Source: Hymenobacter cyanobacteriorum
Lineage (GTDB): Bacteria > Bacteroidota > Bacteroidia > Cytophagales > Hymenobacteraceae
Length of the DNA stretch: 64,000 nucleotides
Direction: 5' to 3'
Assembly (NCBI RefSeq): GCF_022631375.1
Contig: NZ_JALBGC010000004.1
Location: 124,001-188,000 of the forward strand
Shown here: piece after piece, positions 43,257 to 52,453 of the stretch
Numbering within the stretch: position 1 is the first letter of the stretch
Layout: each line of letters opens with the position of its first letter
Position numbers and translations under genes: made by a program
Notes under the pieces: generated by a model
Database searches by the model: none
Told to the model about the DNA's origin: nothing
The model's input: only the letters and a program-made list of their open reading frames with translations

Positions 43257-43762
43257 TACCCAAGTCGTTTCTCGTAGCAGAAAAACCGCAGCCCCGGCCG
43301 AAACGCCAGCGTAATCTCGCCCGCAAACCGGTAGCCCAGCTTAGGGAAAAGCCGTTGCGTGGCGGCATTTTCGGAGTTGGTGTCGACGCGCAAAACGTGC
43401 AATCCTTCCGCTGTAGCCTGTTTTTCGGCTTGCTCCATCAGCGCCAGCGCCACGCCGCGGCCATGCGCAGCCGGGTCCACGGCCAGGCGGTGCGTCACGA
43501 GGGCAGGCTGGGTTACGTCCCAGTCGGCTTGGGCATATTCCTCGTCCTGGTCCTGCGTGAGGGCAGCCACGCCAGCTATTGCTCCGTCCAGTTCGGCCAC
43601 CCAAAGGTGGTTGTGCTCGATGTCGGCCCGAAAAACGGCCTCATTCGGATAGTCGACCGACCATTGGAAGTTGCCGCTGGCCTGCATCAGCGGCACCACG
43701 CGGCGCACCAGGGCAAGAATAGCGGGTAGGTCGGCTAGGGTAGCGCGGCGGGTTATGGGCAC
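43256..43762 (-). CDS. GNAT N-acetyltransferase
   Basis: Acetyl-CoA-dependent acyltransferase of 168 residues starting at a GTG (MPITRRATLADLP). The fold is visible: LWVAELDGAIAGVAAL (strands 2-3), LVTHRLAVDPAAHGRGVALAL (pyrophosphate-binding loop in motif A) and LRVDTNSENAATQRLFPKLGYRF (motif B). The acceptor is unknown. It forms a two-gene unit with the DUF92 gene. Confidence 0.88.
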   Translation of the reverse strand: MPITRRATLADLPAILALVRRVVPLMQASGNFQWSVDYPNEAVFRADIEHNHLWVAELDGAIAGVAALTQDQDEEYAQADWDVTQPALVTHRLAVDPAAHGRGVALALMEQAEKQATAEGLHVLRVDTNSENAATQRLFPKLGYRFAGEITLAFRPGLRFFCYEKRLG

Positions 43763-43791
43763 GGGGCAAGCAAGTATTAAGTGGTGACGAG

Positions 43792-44994
43792 TTAATCGTT
43801 GGACTGTGTCAGCGACCCCGTGGCGGCGGAATTACTGAAGAGCATGAGCCGCATAATTTTGGTGGTATGCCGGTACCGCTCGGTAAAAGCCTGGCTATCG
43901 TGCAGCCTGGTTTCGAGCCGCTGCAAAGAGGTCAGATACTCGGCCAGCGCAACCTGTTGGTCGGGCGTAGCGGGGTGGGCCGTGGCCAGCAGGCGGCGCG
44001 CTTTGGCCAAGTGCGCTGCCACGGGCACGAGCAGCTGCTGCAGTTCTTCGTCGGACCGGTGCGGCAAAAACCGGTGATTAAAAAAAACGATGAACGCGTT
44101 GAAATCCCTGATGCCCGCGTTGGAGGCATCAACGGCCGCATTGAACGTGCTGACAAACTGGTTGGATAACGCTTGGCGGTTGTGAAGCAGGAAATTAAAC
44201 GTGAGGTCATTCTTCACGCCGTTTTGCTCCACGCGCCGGGCGATGTTCCGCAACTGCTGCTCAGGACTCTGGCGGGCGTAGGCGGCCACCGAATCGGCAA
44301 AGGCAAAGGGCTCGTCCGGTGCGGGCGGCTGCGTGCCCAGCTGAAACTGTTGCGGCGTGCGTGGCGCCGGCAGCAGCTGCCACAGCGGGTCGAAGGGCAT
44401 GTGGGTGGCGATGAAAACGGCCGGTGCCACCCGAAAATACGCGTCGTTGAATTCCGGAATAAACGTCTCGTTCGCCAGGTGTCCGGCGGCCCAGGTCGGG
44501 TCCATCAGCCACCACTGGCCCGCAATGCGGCTGGCACACCAAGCGTGGCCCAGCGGGTCGCGCAAGCTGGTGTAGCCGGGCACCACGTAGGTAAGCACGC
44601 CCGCCTGGTTGGCCAGTGCGCTATACAGCTCGGCGTAGTGCTGGCACACGCCACGCCGTTGGTCCATTGTTTCCTGCACCGTTGTGGCGTGTTCGGGGCG
44701 CGAGTCCAGCACGTATCGGTTGTCCACGTCGTAGCGGATGTTGCGGGCCACCCATACGAAGGCCGCCCGCGCCCGCTCGTCCTCCGATTGAAAGGCCGTG
44801 GCAATAAAGCGCGTCAGCCCACCCACCGTGCGGGCCGCCGAATCGGGTACCTGCCGCATGCGGGCATCCACGGCCCGGTATAGCGGCAACAAGTGCGCGG
44901 GCTTGGGCCTGCCCGGTTGCGCCCAGGCGGTTTGCGCCAAGCAAGCCCAGCCCGCCAGTGCCAATATCGGAAAACGGCAGAATGACACAGGCAT
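43792..44994 (-). CDS. Exported transglutaminase-like protease
   Basis: Protein of 400 residues with a signal peptide (MPVSFCRFPILALAGWACLAQ) and a transglutaminase-core domain (about 70-170). The catalytic triad is Cys117 (RRGVCQHYAELYSAL), His150 (LGHAWCASR) and Asp165 (LMDPTWA). The C-terminal 230 residues are helical with no recognised fold. Bacterial members usually act as peptidases or cross-linkers in the periplasm. The start at 44994 is chosen because it opens the signal peptide; a longer frame runs toward the perfect hairpin at 45025-45084. Confidence 0.86.
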   Translation of the reverse strand: MPVSFCRFPILALAGWACLAQTAWAQPGRPKPAHLLPLYRAVDARMRQVPDSAARTVGGLTRFIATAFQSEDERARAAFVWVARNIRYDVDNRYVLDSRPEHATTVQETMDQRRGVCQHYAELYSALANQAGVLTYVVPGYTSLRDPLGHAWCASRIAGQWWLMDPTWAAGHLANETFIPEFNDAYFRVAPAVFIATHMPFDPLWQLLPAPRTPQQFQLGTQPPAPDEPFAFADSVAAYARQSPEQQLRNIARRVEQNGVKNDLTFNFLLHNRQALSNQFVSTFNAAVDASNAGIRDFNAFIVFFNHRFLPHRSDEELQQLLVPVAAHLAKARRLLATAHPATPDQQVALAEYLTSLQRLETRLHDSQAFTERYRHTTKIMRLMLFSNSAATGSLTQSND

Positions 44995-45024
44995 CGCAAT
45001 AAGCAAGTTAGCAGAAGAAAGCCA

Positions 45025-45084
45025 GGCCACAAAAATGGGCAAATTCGGTGGCATTGCCGCCCGAATTTGCCCATTTTTGTGGCC
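45025..45084. repeat. Perfect 24-base-pair hairpin
   Basis: Arms GGCCACAAAAATGGGCAAAT... (24 bases, 45025-45048) and exact complement (45061-45084) with a 12-base loop. It lies 12 bases beyond the hemB stop and before the transglutaminase-like gene start, so it may end hemB transcripts, but there is no T-run. Confidence 0.85.
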
Positions 45085-45096
45085 GAGAATCTCCGC

Positions 45097-46092
45097 CTAC
45101 CCCCGCCGCAGCACGGCAGCAGCTTCCTTGGCGAAGTAAGTCAGAATGGCATCGGCCCCGGCACGCTTGATGCTCATGAGCACCTCCATCATGGTGCGCT
45201 CGCCGTCGACCCAGCCGTTCTGGGCGGCGGCTTTTATCATGGCGTACTCGCCGCTCACGTTGTAGGCCGTCACGGGCAGGTGGGTGTGGTTTTTCACCTC
45301 CCGAATGATGTCGAGGTAGCTCAACGCGGGCTTAATCATCACCATATCGGCGCCTTCGGCCTCGTCCAAAGCCAGCTCGCGCAGGGCTTCGAGGCGGTTG
45401 GCGGGGTTCATCTGGTAGCTTTTCTTGTCGCCCTTCTTGGGCGCCGACGACAGCGCATCGCGGAACGGGCCATAAAACGCCGACGCATACTTGGCTGTGT
45501 AGCTCATGATGCTGACGTGCGAAAAGCCGTTCTCGTCCAGCACCCGCCGAATCCAGGCCACGCGGCCGTCCATCATGTCGCTCGGGCCGATGATGTCGGC
45601 GCCGGCGCGGGCTTGGGCCAGGGCCATCTGGCCCAGCACTTCGAGGCTGGGGTCGTTGAGGATTTCGCCCGAATCGGGGTCTACCACGCCGTCGTGGCCA
45701 TCGGAGCTGTAGGGGTCCATGGCCACGTCGGTCATCAGCACCACTTCGGGGAACTGGCGCTTGATGTCGGCCACTGTTTTCAGGTAGAGGCCTTCGAGGT
45801 TGGTGCTTTCGCGGGCCATCGGGTCCTTCAGCACTTCGTTGATGTTGGGGAAGGGCGCGAAGGCTTTCACGCCCAGCTCCACGCACTGCCCGATTTCATC
45901 AATCACGCGGTCGGCCGTGAAGCGGAAGATGCCGGGCATCGACTTGATTTCCTCGGTCTGGTTATGGCCTTCGGTGATGAAGACGGGGTAGATGAAATCG
46001 TGCGCGGTGAGGCGGGTTTCCTGCACCATGTCACGAATGACGGCAGACTTGCGGTTGCGGCGGGGGCGGTGAGTAGGGAGCATAAGCGGCAT
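45097..46092 (-). CDS. hemB: Delta-aminolevulinic acid dehydratase (porphobilinogen synthase)
   Basis: Condenses two 5-aminolevulinates to porphobilinogen in haem synthesis, 331 residues from the ATG at 46092 (46083 is possible). Schiff-base lysines are Lys201 (SYTAKYASAFYGPF) and Lys254 (MIKPALSY). The metal loop reads DVAMDPYSSDGHDG without the three cysteines of zinc enzymes, so this is the magnesium-type variant. No other haem gene is adjacent. Confidence 0.96.
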   Translation of the reverse strand: MPLMLPTHRPRRNRKSAVIRDMVQETRLTAHDFIYPVFITEGHNQTEEIKSMPGIFRFTADRVIDEIGQCVELGVKAFAPFPNINEVLKDPMARESTNLEGLYLKTVADIKRQFPEVVLMTDVAMDPYSSDGHDGVVDPDSGEILNDPSLEVLGQMALAQARAGADIIGPSDMMDGRVAWIRRVLDENGFSHVSIMSYTAKYASAFYGPFRDALSSAPKKGDKKSYQMNPANRLEALRELALDEAEGADMVMIKPALSYLDIIREVKNHTHLPVTAYNVSGEYAMIKAAAQNGWVDGERTMMEVLMSIKRAGADAILTYFAKEAAAVLRRG

Positions 46093-46186
46093 AAAACCGA
46101 CCTCAGCCCGGCCGGTACGAATGAGAAAATGAATGGGAAGCTTGAATAAGCCGCCCGGCCCCGCAAAGTTCGGCCCGGCCGGCCAA

Positions 46187-46804
46187 TTAATGCCCGCCCG
46201 GGTCGAGGTAGGCCAGCAACACGACACCCGCCGCCACCGCCGCCGTGATAATCCAGCCCACGCCCCCGCCACTGATGGCCAGCCCAACCAGGGCCACCAC
46301 CAGCGCCACCATGCCCAGCAGCCCCAGCACCGTGAGGCCCAGCCCCTGCCGCGCCGGCGCGTGCGCCCGGTGCAGCAAATGCCGCCGGAATGGAGCGGAA
46401 GCCCGGCTTTGGGTAGCGTTGGTAGTTGCAGCTACTTGAGCCGGTACTGATGCTGAAAGCTGCGACGGCATGGGCGGCGCCGACGGCACAAGTTGCGATT
46501 GAACTGCGGCCGGTGCTGGTGCTTTTACCAGTGCTTCAGGTAGGAGCCGGGCAGGCTTTTGCTCACTAATGGATGCCACCGATGGAAGCCCCGCCGCAGA
46601 AGGTGCGGATGCCGCAACAGCCGCTTTAGAAGCACTGGGCGGGGCTATGGTCGCCCGCGCAATCGGCGTTGCCGCTCGCAGCCCAATGGGCTGAAACGAA
46701 AAGCTTGGCCGGCTGCTCTGGCAGCCGCTGGCCAAGCCGCTAAAAGCCATCAGCACTACCAGTAGGCGCACGTTGAACAAGCGGGAAAAAGTAAGAGAAA
46801 GCAT
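46187..46804 (-). CDS. Lipoprotein with C-terminal membrane hairpin
   Basis: Unknown protein of 205 residues. A lipobox (LASGC, Cys28) ends the signal. Then come about 100 residues of low-complexity Ala/Pro/Ser linker, a basic stretch (RRHLLHRAHAPARQG) and two hydrophobic segments (GLTVLGLLGMVALVVALVGLAI and the segment around 185-198). It ends in LAYLDPGGH. The layout recurs in Hymenobacter proteins as I recall them, but no function is known. Confidence 0.72.
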   Translation of the reverse strand: MLSLTFSRLFNVRLLVVLMAFSGLASGCQSSRPSFSFQPIGLRAATPIARATIAPPSASKAAVAASAPSAAGLPSVASISEQKPARLLPEALVKAPAPAAVQSQLVPSAPPMPSQLSASVPAQVAATTNATQSRASAPFRRHLLHRAHAPARQGLGLTVLGLLGMVALVVALVGLAISGGGVGWIITAAVAAGVVLLAYLDPGGH

Positions 46805-46861
46805 AAGGGAAAGCCGGAAATATGGTCGGCGTTGGGCTGTACGAAGATTGGCCGGTTTCCG

Positions 46862-48001
46862 CTACCCGGCGACCAGTTTCGTGGCTGCCTGCCAGCCGGT
46901 GCCGGCCCCCAGCGCCACGCCCATGCCGTTGCAGCGCACGGCGGCCAGCACGCCCGGCCGCACCCAATCGATGATGGGTGCCAGCGCCGGCCCGAATCCC
47001 ATTACCCCACTCCAGCGGTAGTCGATGCGCGGCTGCCGGCCGGGCACAATCACCTCGCCCAGCAGGTTTTCGAGGTAAGTCTGCACAGCAGGCGTGAGGC
47101 CTGGCTCCGTCGTTGCCTCCGCTTCAAAATCGAGGTTGCGGCCGCCGCCCAGCAGAATCCGGTGGTCGGGCAGCTGCCGGAAATAGGCGTAGCCGTGGTC
47201 GTAGTGAAACGTGCCGAGCAGTCGCATGTCGGGCAGCGGCTCCGTCACCAGCACTTGGCCGCGGCCGGGCGTTACGGCCAGCTCCGGCAGCAGCTCAGTG
47301 GCGAAGGCGTTGGTGGCCAGCAGCACCTGCCCGGCGGTCACGGTCGCGCCGTTGGCGAGGTGCAGTTGGTGGCCATTGGCGGAATTCTCAATGGCTTCCA
47401 CCGCACAGTTGGTCAGCACCGGCACGTCGGCGGCCCAGGCGCGGGCCAGCAGGGCGCGCATCATGCGGCCGGTATCGAGGCTGCCCTCGTGCTCATTCTT
47501 CAGCAGCGTGCCCACGCCGCTAAAGCCAAACTGCCCAGCCTGCGCACTGGCATCCCGAAAGGTTTGGGCGTGGCCCACCACCGGGGCCAGCAAGGCATTG
47601 AAGTAGTCGATTTTGTCGCGGCATTCGGCTGCCAATGCCGCTTCTTCGTGCCGGAATAGCTCGTAGCCGCCCACCAGCTGGTAGTCGAGCGCGGCATCGC
47701 CCAGCAACTCGCGCAGGCGGGCCAGCCCGGCCCAGCGCGCGGCCACCACGGCCTGCAAGTCGCCGCGCTTTTCCTGTTCAATCAATTCCGAAATCGACCC
47801 AAAACAGGCAAAGCCGGCATTTTTCGTGCTGGCGCCGCTGGGTAGTGGCCCGCGCTCCAGCACCACCACGCGCCAGGCCGGCCGTAGTTGCTTCAGGTAC
47901 AGGGCCGCCGTCAGCCCCACCAGCCCCGCGCCGATAATGGCCACATCGGCCGGGCCGAAGAAGGACTGGTGTTCCCAGTACGATAGCGCAAGGTTTCGCA
48001 A
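46862..48001 (-). CDS. FAD-dependent amino acid/amine oxidoreductase (DAO family)
   Basis: Flavoprotein of 379 residues. The FAD-binding motif is IIGAGLVGLTAALYL (about 22-36), followed by ERGPLPSGASTKNAGF, which resembles glycine/sarcosine oxidase and PuuB-type enzymes. The C-terminal YRWSGVMGFG and CNGMGVALGAGTG complete the FAD site. There is no ATG: the only start is a TTG at 48001, which lies inside the inverted repeat at 47987-48093. The repeat thus supplies the start codon and first residues (MRNLAL). It lies downstream of rocD, so a role in amine catabolism is plausible. Confidence 0.86.
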   Translation of the reverse strand: MRNLALSYWEHQSFFGPADVAIIGAGLVGLTAALYLKQLRPAWRVVVLERGPLPSGASTKNAGFACFGSISELIEQEKRGDLQAVVAARWAGLARLRELLGDAALDYQLVGGYELFRHEEAALAAECRDKIDYFNALLAPVVGHAQTFRDASAQAGQFGFSGVGTLLKNEHEGSLDTGRMMRALLARAWAADVPVLTNCAVEAIENSANGHQLHLANGATVTAGQVLLATNAFATELLPELAVTPGRGQVLVTEPLPDMRLLGTFHYDHGYAYFRQLPDHRILLGGGRNLDFEAEATTEPGLTPAVQTYLENLLGEVIVPGRQPRIDYRWSGVMGFGPALAPIIDWVRPGVLAAVRCNGMGVALGAGTGWQAATKLVAG

Positions 48002-48093
48002 GGTTAAAAGAGGTTTCGCGAGGTGAGCCGATGGATGAAATCAGCGAAACAACAAACCTAGCGAAACCTCTTCTAACCTTGCGAAACCTTGCG
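47987..48093. repeat. Inverted repeat family G, contains a start codon
   Basis: Arms CGCAAGGTTTCGCAAGGTTA... (33 bases, one mismatch) with a 40-base interior. It lies between rocD and the FAD oxidoreductase gene. The only available start codon of the latter (TTG, complement ending at 48001) lies in the left arm. Confidence 0.88.
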
Positions 48094-48094
48094 T

Positions 48095-49351
48095 TTAGAA
48101 GGCCAGAATCACTTCCGCAATCACATCGCAGGCGGCGTGCAATTGTTCTTCGGTAATCACCAGCGGCGGGGCGAAGCGGATGATGTCGCCGTGCGTGGGC
48201 TTGGCCAGTACGCCGCGCTCCATCAGCGTCACGCACACGTCCCAGGCGGTGCGGCCATCGGCGGCGGGCACGATGACAACCGCATTCAGCAGGCCTTTGC
48301 CGCGCACCAAGTCCACCACTTCGGGGCGCTGGGCCTGCACCTGGCGCATCCGCTCACGGAAGATTTCGCCCAGCCGGGCAGCGTTGTCGGCGAGCTTCTC
48401 GTCGATGAGCACGTCCAGCGCGGCGCGCATCACAGCGCAGGCCAGCGGGTTGCCGCCAAACGTGGAGCCGTGCTGCCCGGGCTGAATCGTAAGCATGATT
48501 TCGTCATCGGCCAGCACCGCCGACACCGGCAGCACGCCGCCGCTCAAGGCCTTGCCCAAGATGAGAATATCTCCGCGCACGCCCTCGTGGTCGCAGGCCA
48601 GCAGCTTGCCGGTGCGGCCCAGCCCGGTCTGAATTTCGTCGGTAATCAGCAGCACCTTGTGCGCTTTGCAGCTGGCGGCGGCTTTGGCCAGGTAGCCTGC
48701 GTCGGGCACCATCACGCCGGCCTCGCCCTGGATGGGCTCAATCAAAAAGCCGCATACATGCGGGTCGCGCAGGGCCTCTTCCAACGCCTCGGCGTCGTTG
48801 TAGGGCACCACCCGGTAACCCGGCATGTAGGGCCCGAAGCCACCCGTGCTGTCACCATCGGTGCTGAAGGAGATGATGCCCGTGGTGCGCCCGTGAAAAT
48901 TATGCTCGGCCACCACAATCTGGGCCATGTTTGGGGCAATGCCCTTTTCCTGGTAGCCCCACTTGCGGGCCAGCTTCAAGGCCGTTTCCACGGCTTCGGC
49001 CCCGGAATTCATCATCAGGGCCTTGTCGTAGCCAAACAGCTCGCACAGCTGCTTCTCCGCCGCCCCCAGTTGGTCATTGAAAAACGCCCGCGACGTAAGC
49101 GTGAGCTGCTGCGCCTGCTTCGTGAGCGCCGCAATGATGCGCGGGTGGCAGTGGCCCTGGTTCACGGCCGAATAGGCCGAGAGGAAGTCAAAATACTGCT
49201 TGCCGTCCACGTCCCACAAGTGCACACCTTCGCCCCGATTCAGTACCACGGGCAGCGGGTGGTAGTTGTGGGCGCCGTACTGGTCTTCGAGCTGCATGAG
49301 CTCGGCGGCGCGGGCCGAGGTGGCGGTGGGGGAGGAGGTGGTGGCGGACAT
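48095..49351 (-). CDS. rocD: Ornithine-oxo-acid transaminase
   Basis: PLP enzyme that converts ornithine and 2-oxoglutarate to glutamate semialdehyde and glutamate in arginine/ornithine breakdown, 418 residues. The PLP lysine is Lys267 (LGKALSGG) and Asp238 (LITDEIQTG) binds the pyridine nitrogen. [19 protein letters not shown] and [15 protein letters not shown] are characteristic of ornithine aminotransferase rather than acetylornithine or GABA enzymes. Confidence 0.95.
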   Translation of the reverse strand: MSATTSSPTATSARAAELMQLEDQYGAHNYHPLPVVLNRGEGVHLWDVDGKQYFDFLSAYSAVNQGHCHPRIIAALTKQAQQLTLTSRAFFNDQLGAAEKQLCELFGYDKALMMNSGAEAVETALKLARKWGYQEKGIAPNMAQIVVAEHNFHGRTTGIISFSTDGDSTGGFGPYMPGYRVVPYNDAEALEEALRDPHVCGFLIEPIQGEAGVMVPDAGYLAKAAASCKAHKVLLITDEIQTGLGRTGKLLACDHEGVRGDILILGKALSGGVLPVSAVLADDEIMLTIQPGQHGSTFGGNPLACAVMRAALDVLIDEKLADNAARLGEIFRERMRQVQAQRPEVVDLVRGKGLLNAVVIVPAADGRTAWDVCVTLMERGVLAKPTHGDIIRFAPPLVITEEQLHAACDVIAEVILAF

Positions 49352-49411
49352 TGCAGGGGCGGGAATTGGTGAGGCCCGAAATTACGGATTTTCGCCCCGC
49401 CCGTTCAGTTG

Positions 49412-49921
49412 CTACCGCAGCCGCATGCCTTCTACCTGCGCGGCCGTCTCGTTGTAGCGGCCCACGTAGTTGCCTTCCTCGCGGCCGCTGGCCCGCAGCA
49501 GCGTCCAGTCCACCACGGCCGTTTCGGGGAAGCTCACCGGCATGGGCTCGGCGGGTGTGGCTGAGTCGGCCGCTTCGGGCAGCAGCAGGGCCTGCACGGT
49601 GTTGCCGCGCCAGCCCAGCACCCGCGCCAATGCCTGCCGGAAGCTCGTATCCGAAGCCGCCACCCGCACCGAGAGCAGGAACTGGTCGCCCTCGGGCAGG
49701 CCGGCCAGAAACTTCTTTTTCGCCTGCGGCAGCGTGCGCAACGCCTCGCGCACCGGGTCGGCCAGGGCCGTTTCTTCGCGGGCCAGCGCCGGCCGCACGC
49801 CCGCCGGGGCCGTGGCCGCCGTCAGTACCACCGGCGCTACACCCTGCGCAGCGGCCGTTTTTACATTTCCCGTAACCAGAAGGGCTAACAGCGGCAGCGC
49901 AAAGTAGCTAGGCGTTTTCAT
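49412..49921 (-). CDS. Exported protein of unknown function
   Basis: Protein of 169 residues from the ATG at 49921; the longer frame lies antisense to the DUF5522 gene. It has a signal peptide (MKTPSYFALPLLALLVTG, cleaved near AAAQ). A compact alpha/beta domain follows, with FLAGLPEGDQFLLSVRVAA and a C-terminal VVDWTLLRASGREEGNYVG. The end is only loosely like DUF2314 domains, so no family is assigned. It is divergent from the DUF5522 gene. Confidence 0.72.
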   Translation of the reverse strand: MKTPSYFALPLLALLVTGNVKTAAAQGVAPVVLTAATAPAGVRPALAREETALADPVREALRTLPQAKKKFLAGLPEGDQFLLSVRVAASDTSFRQALARVLGWRGNTVQALLLPEAADSATPAEPMPVSFPETAVVDWTLLRASGREEGNYVGRYNETAAQVEGMRLR

Positions 49922-49962
49922 AGAATAAATAGGAGGTTTCAGGAGCAATATACGGCCTGAAC

Positions 49963-49991
49963 TTGGTTCAACACCCACCGGCTTACCTTTG
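49963..49991 (+). promoter_or_regulatory. Promoter of DUF5522 gene (TTG-N18-TACCTTTG)
   Basis: TTG at 49963-49965 and TACCTTTG at 49984-49991. The expected start of transcription falls one or two bases before the ATG at 50000, giving a near-leaderless message. Confidence 0.65.
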
Positions 49992-49999
49992 ATTCCCTT

Positions 50000-50182
50000 A
50001 TGCCTCCGCCCAAACCCCAGCCGCTCCAGCCCGGCGATTTCTACTACACGCCCGAAGGCTACCTCGTCTTCACCGAGCAGTACCACCGCCGCCGGGGCAG
50101 CTGCTGCCAGAGCGGCTGCCGCCATTGCCCCTGGAAATTTCGGCCCAAATCAGGCCCTGAGGGCGCATCCGACCGGAAATAG
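50000..50182 (+). CDS. DUF5522 cysteine-rich small protein
   Basis: Protein of 60 residues that matches the DUF5522 family: GDFYYTPEGYLVFTEQYH followed by GSCCQSGCRHCPW. Four cysteines and a histidine in this loop suggest a metal or iron-sulfur site, but the role is unknown. The promoter at 49963-49991 ends about nine bases before the ATG, so the mRNA is nearly leaderless. It precedes rpmB on the same strand. Confidence 0.88.
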   Translation: MPPPKPQPLQPGDFYYTPEGYLVFTEQYHRRRGSCCQSGCRHCPWKFRPKSGPEGASDRK

Positions 50183-50191
50183 CGCGGGGTG

Positions 50192-50223
50192 TTTGGTGAA
50201 TGCCAGACTTTTGCCGATATTTG
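50192..50223 (+). promoter_or_regulatory. Probable promoter of rpmB (TTTG-N20-GATATTTG)
   Basis: TTTG at 50192-50195 and GATATTTG at 50216-50223, one mismatch from consensus. Leader of about 40 bases before the ATG at 50268. Confidence 0.5.
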
Positions 50224-50267
50224 CGGCCCGTTTCCCTGCTTTGTATAAAATTTAACCCTCCGATATC

Positions 50268-50507
50268 ATGGCCCGTGTTTGTGATTTGACCGGCAAGCGT
50301 ACCCGCGTTGGTAACAACGTTTCGCACGCTAACAACAAGACCAAGCGCAAGTTCTATCCGAACCTGCAGAAAAAGCGCTTCTACATCCCCGAGCAGGACG
50401 CCTGGGTGACGCTGAAAGTAGCGACTTCCACCATCCGCACCATCAACAAGAACGGCATCATGTCGGTCCTGAAGAAGGCCAAGGAGCAGGGCTTCATCGT
50501 TTACTAG
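50268..50507 (+). CDS. rpmB: 50S ribosomal protein L28
   Basis: Large-subunit ribosomal protein, 79 residues, full length. It begins [20 protein letters not shown] and has the conserved [15 protein letters not shown] segment and the basic C-terminus. In Bacteroidota rpmB usually precedes rpmG; here the two are 2.2 kb apart. A 23-base-pair perfect hairpin (50611-50665) ends the unit. Confidence 0.97.
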   Translation: MARVCDLTGKRTRVGNNVSHANNKTKRKFYPNLQKKRFYIPEQDAWVTLKVATSTIRTINKNGIMSVLKKAKEQGFIVY

Positions 50508-50610
50508 CTGATTTGTTGGTGCTCGATATTGAGTAGCCGGTGGTCAGAAATGATGCCGGCACTGCTTCGATAATCGGACTACCAACTACTCACCACCGAG
50601 TACGCAAGTA

Positions 50611-50665
50611 CAAAGCCAGCGCCGCTACAGTTGTCTCTCCGGCAACTGTAGCGGCGCTGGCTTTG
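50611..50665. terminator. 23-base-pair hairpin after rpmB
   Basis: Perfect arms CAAAGCCAGCGCCGCTACAG... (23 bases each), loop of 9. About 100 bases beyond the rpmB stop, not followed by a long T-run; terminator or solitary inverted repeat. Confidence 0.65.
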
Positions 50666-50719
50666 TCTGTTGGCGGCTATCTTGCTTCGAGGTAGTCATT
50701 CATCAGCAAGTAGCTTGTT

Positions 50720-52420
50720 ATGCGGTTTCCATTCTACGCCCAAGCGGTTTTGGGCCTGCCCACGCGACGGGCGGCTTACGTTTTATTGAGCGGCTGTCTG
50801 AGTCTGGGCGCGCTGCCCGTGGCGGCCCAAGCACCCACTTCCATTCCCGAGCCCATCGTGGAATATCCGGCCCCGGCCCGGCCCACCGATTTCCTCACAC
50901 CGGCCTTCCACAAGCAGCGGCGCGAGCTGTTGCGGGCGCAGCTGCCGCCGCACAGCGTGGCCGTGGTGTTTGCCGCCCCGGTGCGCAACCGCGCCAACGA
51001 CGTGGATTTTGTGTACCACCAGAACCCCGATTTCCACTACCTCACCGGCTACGAGGAGCCCGACGCGGTGCTGCTGCTTTTCGCCGAGCCGCGCACCGTG
51101 GGCGGCCGGCCGGACGTGACGGAAGCCCTGTTCACCCAGCCCCGCAACCCCGCCCGCGAGCAATGGACGGGCCGCCGCCTTGGCGCCGCCGGGGCCAAAA
51201 ACCAGCTGGCCGTGCAGTACGCGGCCGACGATACCGACTTTGCCGCCTCGGGCCTCAAGTGGGCTGATTTCGACAAAGTGCTGTTCGATAACCTGCCCAC
51301 CGATACCCGCGACGACGCCCGCAACCCCGCCGACCTGCACAACCTGGTGGCCACGTTTCGGCAGCAGGCCAGCGTGCCAGCCGACTACAACCCGGCCGTG
51401 AGCGAATGGGAAGCCGGCATCCGGCGCTTCGGCCTCACGCGCTCCAAAGGTTTTGCCGAGTATCTGACCAGCCAGATAAAGGAAAACCCCGCGCTGGGCA
51501 ATTCTCCGCTGATACGCGACTACGTTGCCGCCACCACCGACGCGGCCCGCAAAGCCGCCATCGACGCGCACCCGCCCGGCCGCCTCGACGATGCCACGCT
51601 GGGCGAGAAGCTCGACGGCCTGCGCGCCGTCAAAACGCCCGAGGAGCTGGCACTGCTGCGCCGGGCCGTCCGCATCAGCGCCCAGGCCCAGCGCGAGGTG
51701 CTGAAGCTGATGCGTCCCGACATGGGCGAAATGGAGGTGCAGGGCCTGCACGAGTACGTGTACCGCCGCTACGGCGCCGAGTTCCAGGGCTACCCCAGCA
51801 TCGTGGGCGGCGGGGCCAACGGCTGCATCCTGCATTACGAAACCAACGACCGCCAGCGCCTCGACAACGACCTCGTGCTGATGGACTGCGGCGCCGAATA
51901 CCACGGCTACTCGGCCGATGTGACGCGCACCGCCCCGCCCTCCGGCACGTTCAGCCCCGCCCAGCGCCAGATTTACGAGCTGGTGCTGGCTGCCCAGGAG
52001 GCCGGTTTCGCCGCCTGCAAGCCCGGCGCGCCCTTCGATGCGCCCAACAAAGCCACCCAGGAAGTAGTGGCCGCCGGCCTGCAAAAGCTCGGCATCATCA
52101 AAAAGAAAGAAGATTTCCGCAAGTACTACCCGCACGGCGCCAGCCACTACCTGGGCCTCGATGTGCACGACCGTGGCAGCTACGGCCCGCTCCAGGCCGG
52201 CAACGTCATCACCGTCGAGCCCGGCATTTACATCCCCGCCGGCTCGCCCTGCGACCCCAAGTGGTGGAACATCGGCGTGCGCATCGAAGACGACGCCCTG
52301 ATTACCGCCACCGGCTACGAGAACCTCTCGGCCGAAGCCCCGCGCACCGTGGCCGATATTGAGAAGCTGATGGCTGAGCCCAGCGCGCTGGAAAACTTTA
52401 AGCTGCCGGAGTTGAAGTAG
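50720..52420 (+). CDS. Aminopeptidase P (Xaa-Pro, M24 family), exported
   Basis: Dinuclear metallopeptidase that removes an N-terminal residue before proline, 566 residues. A signal-like N-terminus (about 1-38) indicates export. The AMP_N creatinase-like domain has DFHYLTGYEEPDA. Catalytic metal ligands appear in order: two Asp (LMDCGAEYHGYSADVTRT), His (HGASHYLGLDVH), Glu (TVEPGIYIP) and Glu (GVRIEDD). It interrupts the usual rpmB-rpmG order. Confidence 0.94.
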   Translation: MRFPFYAQAVLGLPTRRAAYVLLSGCLSLGALPVAAQAPTSIPEPIVEYPAPARPTDFLTPAFHKQRRELLRAQLPPHSVAVVFAAPVRNRANDVDFVYHQNPDFHYLTGYEEPDAVLLLFAEPRTVGGRPDVTEALFTQPRNPAREQWTGRRLGAAGAKNQLAVQYAADDTDFAASGLKWADFDKVLFDNLPTDTRDDARNPADLHNLVATFRQQASVPADYNPAVSEWEAGIRRFGLTRSKGFAEYLTSQIKENPALGNSPLIRDYVAATTDAARKAAIDAHPPGRLDDATLGEKLDGLRAVKTPEELALLRRAVRISAQAQREVLKLMRPDMGEMEVQGLHEYVYRRYGAEFQGYPSIVGGGANGCILHYETNDRQRLDNDLVLMDCGAEYHGYSADVTRTAPPSGTFSPAQRQIYELVLAAQEAGFAACKPGAPFDAPNKATQEVVAAGLQKLGIIKKKEDFRKYYPHGASHYLGLDVHDRGSYGPLQAGNVITVEPGIYIPAGSPCDPKWWNIGVRIEDDALITATGYENLSAEAPRTVADIEKLMAEPSALENFKLPELK

Positions 52421-52453
52421 CTGTTTGGCAACCACTGAACGCAACAGCAGCCT

